NCBI GenBank assembly: GCA_021740245.1
Contig: JAIPAE010000012.1
Coordinates: 1 to 38,484, forward strand
Direction of reading: 5' to 3'
DNA: 38,484 nt
From: Bacteroidales bacterium
Lineage (GTDB): Bacteria > Bacteroidota > Bacteroidia > Bacteroidales > PWNQ01
Shown: in pieces, positions 7,845 through 15,790 of the stretch
How the letters are laid out: each line of letters opens with the position of its first letter
Position numbering within the stretch: the first letter of the stretch is position 1
The notes under the pieces: model-generated
Seen by the model: the letters and a program-made list of their open reading frames with translations, nothing else
Told to the model about the DNA's origin: nothing
Databases searched by the model: none
Translations under genes and position numbers: made by a program

Positions 7845-10610
7845 TTAATGCGCTTTAAGCCAGTTGTTTCCTTCGTTAATGTCAACCACAACCGGAATAC
7901 TCAGGGGCATAGCCTCCTTCATGTATTTGACTACATTTTCCCTGATGATTTCTAGTTCATCTTTATGCACGTCAAAGATTAGTTCATCGTGCACCTGAAG
8001 TGTCATTTTAGTTTTCAGTTTGTTTTCTTTCAGATAATTATGAATATTGATCATGGCAATTTTGATCATATCAGCAGAGGAACCCTGTATGGGAGCATTA
8101 ATAGCATTTCGTTCGGCAAATCCGCGTACTACACTATTTTTGGAATTAATATCTCTTAAGTAACGGCGCCTTCCCCTTAATGTTTGAACATATCCGTTTT
8201 CGCGGGCAAATTCTACCTGTTGATCCATGTATTTTTTAATGGCAGGATATTGATCAAAATAGTTACCGATTATTTCTTTTGCTTCTGTCCGTTTAATATT
8301 GAGTCGTTCGGAAAGGCCGAATGCAGAAATTCCGTATATAATGCCGAAATTAACGGTTTTGGCTTTGCGGCGCATCTCCTTATCCACTTCTTCCGGTTTT
8401 ACTTTATAAACTTTGGCTGCAGTGGCCGTGTGGATATCCTGTCCTTCCCGGAATGCTTCCAGCATAGATTCATCCTGGCTTAACTCTGCAATGAGGCGTA
8501 ATTCGATTTGTGAATAATCGGCTGCTACCAAAGTGTATTCTTTACTGCGGGAAATGAAAGCTTTGCGGATTTCGCGTCCGCGCTCCGTGCGTATGGGAAT
8601 GTTTTGCAAGTTTGGGTTGTTGGAACTTAGGCGACCGGTAGCAGCAACTGCCTGGTTGAAGGTAGTGTGCAGACGGTTAGTCAGCGGATTAATGAGTTCG
8701 GGTAGCGCATCAACGTATGTCGATTTTAGTTTAGATACTGATCGGTATTCTAATATATATTCCACAATTTCGTGCTTGCTTTTTAGTTTTTGCAATACAT
8801 CCTCGCTTGTCGAATATTGCTTTGTTTTCGTGAGCTTGGGTTTGTCAGTAATTTTTAGCTTTTCATATAAGATCACACCAAGTTGTTTGGTTGATGCAAT
8901 GTTGAATTTTTCACCGGCCAGCTCATAAATTTTGTTTTCGATCTCCCGGAGCTCTTTACGCAGCCGGTCTGAAATTTCCTTCAGTGCATCCGTATCCAGT
9001 TGCACCCCTTGCTTTTCCATCTCTGCAAGCACAGGGATCAGCGGGATTTCAATGTTGTAGAAAAGGTCTTCCAGCTTGTTTTTCTTTAGATCAGGCTCAA
9101 AAGCTTCGCGCAATTGTAATGTGATATCTGCGTCTTCACACCCATATTCCGCTACTTTCTTTACATCAACCGTACGGATGTCTTTCTGGTTTTTTCCTTT
9201 TTTGCCAATGAGTTTTTCAATGGAAACAGGTTTATAGTTCAGGTAAACATCTGCCAGGTAATCCATGTTGTGGCGCATGTCGGGTTCCAGCAGATAATGA
9301 GCAATCATAGTATCGAACAATTTACCGTTGACTTCAATGCCGTAGCTCTTCAGCACAGTAATATCATATTTCAGATTCTGGCCGGTTTTTTCGATCTTTT
9401 TATTTTCAAATATTCCTCTGAATAGTTCCAGCCTTTGCTTTACCTTATCCTGTTCCATGGGAAAGGCTACATACCAGGCTTCGCCCTTTTTTATGCTGAA
9501 AGAAATTCCGGCCAGTTCGGCCTGAGTAGCTTCCAGACTTGATGTTTCGGTGTCAAAACAGAAGCTACCGTTCTTTTCCAGATTATCAATAAGTTCTTTG
9601 ATTTCTTTTTCTTCCTGAAGCAGTGTATAATCGTGTTTTTCACTTTCGATAGTTTTACGTTGAGATGCAGCCTGATCATCAGTACCGGAAAACAAGTCAG
9701 GCTCATCATTGCTTGAAGGACCAGCATCAGAGAATAAGTCCGCCACACGCTTTTTATACTGACGAAACTCCAACTCATCAAACAGTTTATTGAGCTCTTT
9801 GGTGTTGGGTTTGCTTAACTCCAAATTTTCAGGATCATAGCTGACGGGGACATCCGTAATAATCGTGGCCAGTTCTTTAGATTTGCGCCCCTGTTCAGCA
9901 TAATCAATAACATTTTGCTTTTGTTTGCCTTTTAGATCATCAGCATGATCAATGAGGTTTTCCACGCTACCATATTTTGCTACTAACTGTTTGGCTGTTT
10001 TTTCTCCTATACCGGGTATTCCGGGGATGTTATCCGAAGAATCACCCCACAATCCTAAAATGTCAATTAGTTGTTCCGGCTTTTCAATGCCATATTTTTC
10101 GCAGATTTCTTTAACACCAAGTACTTCAGCATTGTTGCCCATTCTTGCCGGCTTGTACATAAAGATATTGTCGGAAACCAGTTGTCCGAAATCTTTGTCG
10201 CTGGTCATCATATAAACCTCAAAACCATCTTTTTCTGCCTTTTTGGCGAGGGTTCCTACAACATCGTCTGCCTCATATCCGTCTTCGTAAAGTGTTGGAA
10301 TATTAAACCCCTCTATCATTTTATAGATATAGGGAAGGGCTACGGCAATATCTTCCGGTAAAGCTTCACGATTTGCCTTGTAATCTTCATAACCCTCAGC
10401 ACGTTGCGTTGGAGCCAGGGTGTCAAATGCTACACCAATATGCGTTGGCTTTTCCTTTTGTAAAACCTCAAGCAATGTGTTCCCAAAACCCAGTATGGCT
10501 GACGTGTTCAAACCTTTTGAGTTAATACGGGGATTTTTGTTTAAAGCATAATAGGCCCGGTAAATCAGCGCCATTGCATCCAATAAAAACAGTTTCTTTT
10601 TCTTTGACAT
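7845..10610 (-). CDS. polA: DNA polymerase I
   Basis: A 921-residue, full-length, three-domain enzyme for Okazaki-fragment maturation and repair synthesis. Residues 1-290 are the 5'-3' flap exonuclease (LLDAMALIYRAYYAL; YEADDVVGTLA; TSDKDFGQLV; GIPGIGEKTA). Residues about 325-510 form the 3'-5' proofreading domain and look active: DTE at 353-355, NLKYD ending at Asp416 and YGCED with Asp493. The polymerase domain follows, with motif A (VAADYSQIELR), motif B (RRKAKTVNFGIIYG) and motif C (VHDEL). An acidic Ser-rich linker lies at about 292-322. The ATG at 10610 gives the canonical N-terminus. The gene is divergent from the PhoH-family gene and has its own promoter at 10630-10662. Confidence 0.97.
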   Translation of the reverse strand: MSKKKKLFLLDAMALIYRAYYALNKNPRINSKGLNTSAILGFGNTLLEVLQKEKPTHIGVAFDTLAPTQRAEGYEDYKANREALPEDIAVALPYIYKMIEGFNIPTLYEDGYEADDVVGTLAKKAEKDGFEVYMMTSDKDFGQLVSDNIFMYKPARMGNNAEVLGVKEICEKYGIEKPEQLIDILGLWGDSSDNIPGIPGIGEKTAKQLVAKYGSVENLIDHADDLKGKQKQNVIDYAEQGRKSKELATIITDVPVSYDPENLELSKPNTKELNKLFDELEFRQYKKRVADLFSDAGPSSNDEPDLFSGTDDQAASQRKTIESEKHDYTLLQEEKEIKELIDNLEKNGSFCFDTETSSLEATQAELAGISFSIKKGEAWYVAFPMEQDKVKQRLELFRGIFENKKIEKTGQNLKYDITVLKSYGIEVNGKLFDTMIAHYLLEPDMRHNMDYLADVYLNYKPVSIEKLIGKKGKNQKDIRTVDVKKVAEYGCEDADITLQLREAFEPDLKKNKLEDLFYNIEIPLIPVLAEMEKQGVQLDTDALKEISDRLRKELREIENKIYELAGEKFNIASTKQLGVILYEKLKITDKPKLTKTKQYSTSEDVLQKLKSKHEIVEYILEYRSVSKLKSTYVDALPELINPLTNRLHTTFNQAVAATGRLSSNNPNLQNIPIRTERGREIRKAFISRSKEYTLVAADYSQIELRLIAELSQDESMLEAFREGQDIHTATAAKVYKVKPEEVDKEMRRKAKTVNFGIIYGISAFGLSERLNIKRTEAKEIIGNYFDQYPAIKKYMDQQVEFARENGYVQTLRGRRRYLRDINSKNSVVRGFAERNAINAPIQGSSADMIKIAMINIHNYLKENKLKTKMTLQVHDELIFDVHKDELEIIRENVVKYMKEAMPLSIPVVVDINEGNNWLKAH

Positions 10611-10629
10611 AATTCCGGTGTTTAGCTTT

Positions 10630-10662
10630 CAAAGGTAATATATCCTGATTACTTATTATCAA
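10630..10662 (-). promoter_or_regulatory. Bacteroidota-type promoter of polA
   Basis: Minus-strand TACCTTTG (plus strand 10630-10637) is a perfect TAnnTTTG -7 box. A TTG (plus-strand CAA, 10660-10662) lies 22 nt further upstream, slightly longer than the usual 19-21. It is about 20 nt before the polA ATG. The plus-strand PhoH gene starts at 10806; no equally good box was seen for it. Confidence 0.5.
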
Positions 10663-10805
10663 CACAATTTTGAACTTATAAAATACAGTAAGTAAGCAGA
10701 TAACGAACAGGATTAAAAATATAGTAATATAGAATTAAAAATAATTGTTTCGCTTAGGAATTGGATTTATTATTTTTATATACCACAAATAAACGTTCAT
10801 TGTAT

Positions 10806-12170
10806 ATGACAACAGAAAACAGCAAAGGCAAGACAGTGCGGAAACGCAAGGTAAAAAAAATCTTTGTGCTGGATACTTCGGTAATTATTTATAATCATGC
10901 CTCTATCCATAGCTTTGAAAATAATGATGTTGCTATTCCTATTACGGTATTAGAAGAACTTGACAATTTTAAGAAAGGCAATGACACCAAAAATTTCGAA
11001 GCTCGCGAATTCATTCGCATAATCGATAAACTCTCAGCGAATTATTCTCTGACGGACTGGATACCTCTTGGAAGACCTAAAAGCGGAAAGTTCAAGGTAA
11101 TCATGCATGAAAACGAAGGCAATATGGATGCTGAGAAAGTTTTTCGTGACAATAAAGCCGATCACCGGATTTTAAATGCAGCTTTGACATTAAAAAAACA
11201 ACATCCGCGCAAGCATGTGGTTTTAGTTACTAAAGATGTGAACCTGAGACTTAAAGCAAAATCTATAGATTTGCCTGCTGAAGATTTCCAAACCGGAAAA
11301 ATTCAGGATGTGGAATCCCTCTATCCGGGTAAAACACTGATTGAAAACCTCAATAAAGCCCAGATAGATAAATTGTATCAGGATGGTGTATGCGAACCCG
11401 AGGACCTGGGAATCAAGAAACCAATAGCGAATCATTATTACATTTTACGTAATTCCCGTGCCTCCGGACTCGCCTATTACAATCCTGCAACACAGCTTAT
11501 CGAACGGATTGAAAAAAAGACAAGCTACAGAATTACACCACGTAATGCCGAGCAGGTGTTTGCAATGCATGCAATTACCAATCCACAAGTAAAACTGGTA
11601 ACACTTCAGGGTGTGGCCGGCACGGGTAAAACGCTGCTGGCACTGACAGGTGCTTTGGAAAAAAGACGTTTGTATAAACAGATATTTATGGCCAGACCCA
11701 TTGTTCCGCTTAGTAATAAAGATATCGGATTTTTGCCCGGAGATATTAAATCCAAACTGAATCCCTACATGGAGCCTTTGTTTGATAATTTGAAGTTTAT
11801 CAAAAACCAGTATAACGAAAAGGATAAAGAGCATAAAATGATTGATGAATCACTGGAAAAGGAAAAACTGGTGATATCGCCACTGTCATACATCCGAGGA
11901 CGAAGCCTTTCCAACATCTGCTTTATAGTGGATGAAGCACAGAACCTCACCCCACACGAAGTGAAAACCATTATCACCCGTGCCGGCGAAGGAACCAAAA
12001 TTATCTTTACCGGAGATATCTACCAGATTGATACGCCCTACCTGGACTCGCAATCCAACGGACTATCCTATCTGATCGACAAGATCAAACACCACCCGAT
12101 CTATGCGCATGTGTTGCTGGAAAAAGGAGAACGCTCCGAACTGGCCAACCTGGCGAATGATTTGTTGTAA
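10806..12170 (+). CDS. PIN domain plus PhoH-like ATPase (PhoH2 type)
   Basis: A 454-residue fusion. Residues about 18-165 are a PIN ribonuclease domain with its acidic residues in place: Asp23 in VLDTSVIIYN, Glu51 in LEELDNF, Asp119 in NKADHRIL and Asp144 in VTKDVNLR. Residues about 245-454 are the PhoH P-loop ATPase: Walker A GVAGTGKT at 269-276, RPIVPLSNKDIGFLPGD, and Walker B FIVDEAQNLTP. PhoH2 proteins of this layout have been described as sequence-specific RNA helicase/RNases, in some bacteria as toxins; here there is no upstream antitoxin-like ORF, so a housekeeping RNA role is more likely. The ATG at 10806 precedes a basic tail and the PIN domain; the TTG at 10761 is less likely. Confidence 0.9.
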   Translation: MTTENSKGKTVRKRKVKKIFVLDTSVIIYNHASIHSFENNDVAIPITVLEELDNFKKGNDTKNFEAREFIRIIDKLSANYSLTDWIPLGRPKSGKFKVIMHENEGNMDAEKVFRDNKADHRILNAALTLKKQHPRKHVVLVTKDVNLRLKAKSIDLPAEDFQTGKIQDVESLYPGKTLIENLNKAQIDKLYQDGVCEPEDLGIKKPIANHYYILRNSRASGLAYYNPATQLIERIEKKTSYRITPRNAEQVFAMHAITNPQVKLVTLQGVAGTGKTLLALTGALEKRRLYKQIFMARPIVPLSNKDIGFLPGDIKSKLNPYMEPLFDNLKFIKNQYNEKDKEHKMIDESLEKEKLVISPLSYIRGRSLSNICFIVDEAQNLTPHEVKTIITRAGEGTKIIFTGDIYQIDTPYLDSQSNGLSYLIDKIKHHPIYAHVLLEKGERSELANLANDLL

Positions 12171-12228
12171 GCAGAGAATATTAGTCTAAATTTTATTCTT
12201 TTGTGGTCTTTTTGATTTGAAACCACTA

Positions 12229-12567
12229 TTGTCCGGTTAAAAATAAATAAAAAGATATTAAGCATTGTATTTCATTCTTTTGAAATGCGATTACTTTTAT
12301 GGGTCTCTGTTTTTGTGATTTATTATTTTCTGCTATAATGCCACTTTACAGAGCTTTGTAGTATCCGGGAATTTACTATTCATTAACATAAAAGACACTT
12401 CAGGAATTCCTTTGCGGTTCTTTGCTCCTTAGCGGCCCTTTGCGGTAGAAATCTAAAGGTTACTCCGTGGTATAAAAATAATCACAAAGGCAACAAAGGA
12501 TTTTCACTAAGGCGCTCGAAGAATTTTACAAATCATTAGTACGGGTTCATATAAGTTAACCGGACAA
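12229..12567. mobile_element. MITE-like or IS-remnant element bounded by 12-bp inverted repeats
   Basis: TTGTCCGGTTAA at 12229-12240 is matched by its exact inverse TTAACCGGACAA at 12556-12567. The 339 bp enclosed contain no credible ORF. Inside are degenerate Bacteroidota-style CTTTGCG/CTTAGCGG repeats (about 12409-12447) and an inverted-sense match (CACAAAGGCAACAAAGG, 12483-12499, then CACTAAGGCGC). This suggests a non-autonomous element or a decayed insertion sequence. No clear target-site duplication could be read. The rest of the 684-bp gene-free stretch (12171-12228 and 12568-12817) shows nothing recognisable. Confidence 0.4.
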
Positions 12568-12817
12568 CAATGATTTTTATTTAATAAAAAAAATCAGAAA
12601 ACGGTTTATCAACAAAATGATTAGTAGATAGTCTTGAGATTGATCAAAGCAAATGTTATCTGAATAAACCAAGCATTACCTTCGCTTTCTGCATCGACCT
12701 GAACCAGGATCCTTTAGCCGGGAAATAATTGGGCTTTAGCTAGAATTACAATACTGCATACCTTCTTTCTGAATGTATAAAATTTCATTCACGGGAAATT
12801 TTTTCCGGTGCTTTTCT

Positions 12818-12825
12818 TAACTTTG
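12818..12825 (+). promoter_or_regulatory. -7 box of the kbl promoter
   Basis: TAACTTTG is a perfect match to the Bacteroidota -7 consensus TAnnTTTG, 29 bp before the ATG at 12855. The -33 position is T-rich rather than a clean TTG. A GTG overlapping the last base of this box (12825) is therefore not the translation start. AAGGAG at 12844-12849 is a good ribosome binding site for the ATG. Confidence 0.5.
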
Positions 12826-12854
12826 TGCAAAACAAAAAAAAACAAGGAGTAATT

Positions 12855-14081
12855 ATGGCACTCGATAAATTAAATCAGGCGCTTGCTGCCGAAGTAAAGG
12901 AACTGGAAGATTCCGGCAGAGCCAAAGGAAAAGAGAACGTAGTAACAGGAGTAGTACAAGCCAAAGAAGGTAAGGGCCCGAGATACCTTCTGGAAGGCCA
13001 TGGCGAGAAAGAATTTCTACGGATGAATGCCAATTCCTACCTGGGGCTTTCCCTGCGTGAAGATATGATTGAAGCAGAAGAAAAAGGAGCCAAAGAATTT
13101 GGCGTAGGTCCCGGAGCTGTTCGTTTTATTGCCGGAACCTATAAAGCACATACGAATCTGGAAGAGTGCCTGGCGAAATTTCACGGGCGCGAAGAAGGGA
13201 TGATCTTTAGTGCTGCTTATGTAACAAGTATTGGCGTTATCTTTCCGCTCACTACCAAAGAAACCGTGCTGGTTAGTGATGAACTGAACCACAACTGCAT
13301 CATACAGGCGATGCGCCTGAGCAAGCCTGCCGGCAAATATATCTACAAGCATAATGATATGCAGGACCTGGAAAAAGCGCTAAAGGAAAATATTGGGAAA
13401 GCCAAGCGTGCACTGGTGATTACCGATGGTATTTTTAGCATGCGTGGAGATAATGCTCCGCTGGACGAACTGGTGGAAATATGCAAAAAATATGATGACA
13501 AGTATGAAGAAGGAGTGATCTCAATCGTGGATGATTCCCACGGTGTTGGGGCTATTGGAAATACAGGTCGTGGTACCGAAGAATTTACCAATACTAAAGT
13601 TGATATTCTGATTGGAACATTGGGTAAAGCTTATGGAGTTAATGGGGGCTATGTTGTGGCTTCACATGATGTCATACGCTATCTGCGCGAAACAGCACCT
13701 ACTTATATCTATTCCAATCCAATAACCGTTTCTGAAACAGAAGCTGCTATTAAAGCTATTGATATTTTGGATTCTGACGAAGGGAAAAGAATCCTTAAGA
13801 ACTTAAAGGCTCGTACAGAACAATTTGAACAAGGTATTAAAGATGCCGGCTATGAGACGATAGAAGGAGCACATCCTGTAGTTCCATTGATGACCAGGGA
13901 TACAGCTAAAACAAAAGAGCTTGTGAAATTCCTGTTGGATAATGGCGTGCTGGCCACCGGCCTGGCTTTTCCTGTTGTTCCTAAAGGTGATGAAGAAATC
14001 CGCTTCCAAATCTCAGGTGAACATACCGAGAAGGATATCGATTATGTTTTGGAAGTTTTGAGAAAATATTACCAACAATAA
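12855..14081 (+). CDS. kbl: 2-amino-3-ketobutyrate CoA ligase (glycine C-acetyltransferase)-like PLP enzyme
   Basis: A 408-residue alpha-oxoamine synthase of PLP fold type I. Evidence includes NANSYLGLS (58-66), SDELNHNCII (141-150), TDGIFSMRGD (190-199), the cofactor-binding VDDSHGVGAIG (225-235) and the PLP Schiff-base Lys258 in GTLGKAYGVNGGY. Kbl cleaves 2-amino-3-ketobutyrate with CoA to glycine and acetyl-CoA. Relatives include serine palmitoyltransferase and 8-amino-7-oxononanoate synthase. I prefer Kbl because a threonine-dehydrogenase-type SDR lies at 18789-19736 on the same strand; about 4.7 kb of other genes and debris separates the two. The ATG at 12855 is supported by AAGGAG five bases upstream. 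A strong terminator follows. Confidence 0.75.
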   Translation: MALDKLNQALAAEVKELEDSGRAKGKENVVTGVVQAKEGKGPRYLLEGHGEKEFLRMNANSYLGLSLREDMIEAEEKGAKEFGVGPGAVRFIAGTYKAHTNLEECLAKFHGREEGMIFSAAYVTSIGVIFPLTTKETVLVSDELNHNCIIQAMRLSKPAGKYIYKHNDMQDLEKALKENIGKAKRALVITDGIFSMRGDNAPLDELVEICKKYDDKYEEGVISIVDDSHGVGAIGNTGRGTEEFTNTKVDILIGTLGKAYGVNGGYVVASHDVIRYLRETAPTYIYSNPITVSETEAAIKAIDILDSDEGKRILKNLKARTEQFEQGIKDAGYETIEGAHPVVPLMTRDTAKTKELVKFLLDNGVLATGLAFPVVPKGDEEIRFQISGEHTEKDIDYVLEVLRKYYQQ

Positions 14082-14095
14082 TCAAGCTTAAATAT

Positions 14096-14127
14096 AAAAA
14101 AACCGGCCTTTGCGAGCCGGTTTTTTT
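14096..14127. terminator. Bidirectional intrinsic terminator between kbl and the convergent gene
   Basis: Seven A, CCGGC, an 8-nt loop (CTTTGCGA), GCCGG, seven T: a 12-bp stem that works as a rho-independent terminator on either strand, between stop codons at 14081 (+) and 14142 (-). Confidence 0.9.
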
Positions 14128-14141
14128 GTGAATAATCAATA

Positions 14142-14678
14142 TTATTTCTCCATGGCTATTTTCCATTTGCCATCTACTTTAACAAGTTTTTGCTCGGATT
14201 CTTCCGTTTCACCATTACCATAAGTGGTTTTTAGCTTTACTTCAGCCTCGTCACCTTCCTCGTTTATCTCTTCCTCAAGAACTTCAACGGATTTAATTCC
14301 GTCTTTCTTTTCTAGTTCTGATTGAGCCTGAGCCATAAACATATTCAACTTGCTTTTTTCTTCATCGGAAGCTTCAGAATAGCCATTGATCATCTCCATA
14401 GCTTTATCTGTTTTTCCATCAGCAAAGAGTTCGGTGAACTTTTTAGCTGTTGCGCCCGGTGAATTACCTGCTTTATCACCGCATTGACTCACAAAGCTTT
14501 TTCCTCTTCTGAAAACCAGGTCTCCGGAATGGAATTCTATGCTATCGCTTTCTCTAAAATATGATTTTGAAGTATGATTTGTAATCAGAAGATAAGCAAC
14601 AGGGCCTACTAGAAAAACCAGTATGACAATTAAAGAAATCAAGCGTCCTTTACGACTATTCATGATTTTTCCAAACAT
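14142..14678 (-). CDS. Small exported DUF4878-like protein with an apparently chimeric N-terminus
   Basis: 178 residues. Residues 6-35 contain a basic start and a membrane segment (signal anchor or signal peptide). Residues about 48-61 (SGDLVFRRGKSFVSQ) resemble the opening motif of YiiX-type permuted papain-like hydrolases. Immediately after it comes CGDKAGNSPGATAKKF, which looks like the mature start of a lipoprotein at its lipidated Cys, followed by a DUF4878-like domain (KFTELFADGKTDKA through VDGKWKI). The hydrolase catalytic residues are missing. I infer that an in-frame deletion joined the 5' end of one exported-protein gene to the mature part of another. The reading frame is intact, so the protein may be made. 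Function unknown. ATG codons at 14678 and 14663 are both possible starts. It shares the terminator at 14096-14127 with kbl. Confidence 0.6.
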   Translation of the reverse strand: MFGKIMNSRKGRLISLIVILVFLVGPVAYLLITNHTSKSYFRESDSIEFHSGDLVFRRGKSFVSQCGDKAGNSPGATAKKFTELFADGKTDKAMEMINGYSEASDEEKSKLNMFMAQAQSELEKKDGIKSVEVLEEEINEEGDEAEVKLKTTYGNGETEESEQKLVKVDGKWKIAMEK

Positions 14679-14748
14679 CTGAAGCTATGGATTTTGTTTC
14701 CGTTGTAAAGGTATAAAAAAATTAAATAAAAAGCGAATTAATTAAAAA

Positions 14749-15762
14749 TTAACTTTCCAAATAAATCACATGCATTACTGTTTTTCCAACCACATCTAAG
14801 GTTTTTTGACTGATGTTATCCATATTATCCCTGAGGGTGTGCCAGTGCTCAAAGAACTGGCTGTTTCCCTGTTGGTCCAGAGCAATAATGTCAATAGTAG
14901 GAATTCCGGCAATTTGATTAATATACAGATGATCATCAATGATCCTTCCTGCTCGTGAGTTGACGAAATACTTTCCGTATCCAAGGTTTTGCCCTTGTCG
15001 CCATACCTTATCGATTATATGAGGAGCATAATATGCGGAAAATCCTTCATAGGGGAAGGTAGCATTTTTCACTCCGACCATATCCAGCAATATTCCATAA
15101 ATAGCTGAATAATTAAAAACATGGGGATTCCGGCTCCAGTGCTGGCTTCCCAGTGCCCAGAAATTGTTGCTGCCTGGCGATTGTTCCCCCTGTGGTTCTC
15201 CATAATCTTCCAGGTCAAAAAAGATAATGTCAATACCGAGACTAGGTCTTTCCCTGTGCATCAAACGTGCCATTTCCATTAAAACACCAACGCCGCTGGC
15301 TCCGTCATTGGCCCCGTCAATAGGTGTATTATGCAGTGAAGCATCTTTTTCCTGATCGGCATAAGGACGTGAATCCCAATGGGCGCAAAGAAGAATTCGC
15401 TTTTTCTTCTCCCGATTAAAGATGCCAATAATATTCTTTCCCGGCATATTCTCTCCTGTATGCACTTTAGCACTGAAATTTTGGACAATGACACTGTCAG
15501 CATATGTTGAAAGCTTGTCCCTGAGCCAGTTTGAACAATGATTATGAGCTTCACTGCCAGGTACACGAGGCCCGAAATCAACCTGTTTTTTGACAAAATA
15601 ATAGGCGGAGTCGGCATTAAATTCCGGTATGGTAATTTTTGGTTCCTTTTTTTCTGAGGATGTTAGTTTTTCCGGTGTTTGATTGTCTGCTTTTTTATCA
15701 CCGCCACAGCCACTAATGATTATCAATGCAGTGATAAGTACTAAAAATTGTATATTTTTCAT
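14749..15762 (-). CDS. Glutaminyl-peptide cyclotransferase (glutaminyl cyclase), M28-fold lipoprotein
   Basis: 337 residues. A lipoprotein signal ends at Cys19 (IISGC). The M28 zinc-peptidase-like fold shows LCAHWDSRPYAD (126-136), the zinc ligand in DGANDGASGVGV (149-160, Asp153), FFDLEDYGEP (181-190, with the catalytic acid and metal ligand) and the late ligand His308 in EHWHTLRDNMD. YGILLDMVGVKNATF and SQHWSRNPH are diagnostic of the glutaminyl cyclases of Bacteroidota such as that of Porphyromonas gingivalis, rather than aminopeptidases. It converts N-terminal Gln of exported proteins to pyroglutamate in the cell envelope. I chose the ATG at 15762, where the signal peptide begins; a TTG at 15801 would overlap cysS. 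It is 28 bp downstream of cysS and probably cotranscribed. Confidence 0.8.
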   Translation of the reverse strand: MKNIQFLVLITALIIISGCGGDKKADNQTPEKLTSSEKKEPKITIPEFNADSAYYFVKKQVDFGPRVPGSEAHNHCSNWLRDKLSTYADSVIVQNFSAKVHTGENMPGKNIIGIFNREKKKRILLCAHWDSRPYADQEKDASLHNTPIDGANDGASGVGVLMEMARLMHRERPSLGIDIIFFDLEDYGEPQGEQSPGSNNFWALGSQHWSRNPHVFNYSAIYGILLDMVGVKNATFPYEGFSAYYAPHIIDKVWRQGQNLGYGKYFVNSRAGRIIDDHLYINQIAGIPTIDIIALDQQGNSQFFEHWHTLRDNMDNISQKTLDVVGKTVMHVIYLES

Positions 15763-15790
15763 TTTGTGTAATAGTTCAATTGTATTCTTT

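Noticed and set aside
8184..10361. Several plus-strand ORFs of 87-131 codons inside polA
   Set aside because: They lie antisense to a fully conserved polA frame, have no domains and no promoter; they are reading-frame shadows.
10761..10808. Longer PhoH-family protein starting at TTG 10761
   Set aside because: The added residues precede a basic tail typical of the true N-terminus, and an ATG is available at 10806.
12171..12854. A small protein gene in the 684-bp gap before kbl
   Set aside because: All frames are broken by stops and no start with a plausible ribosome site or domain was found.
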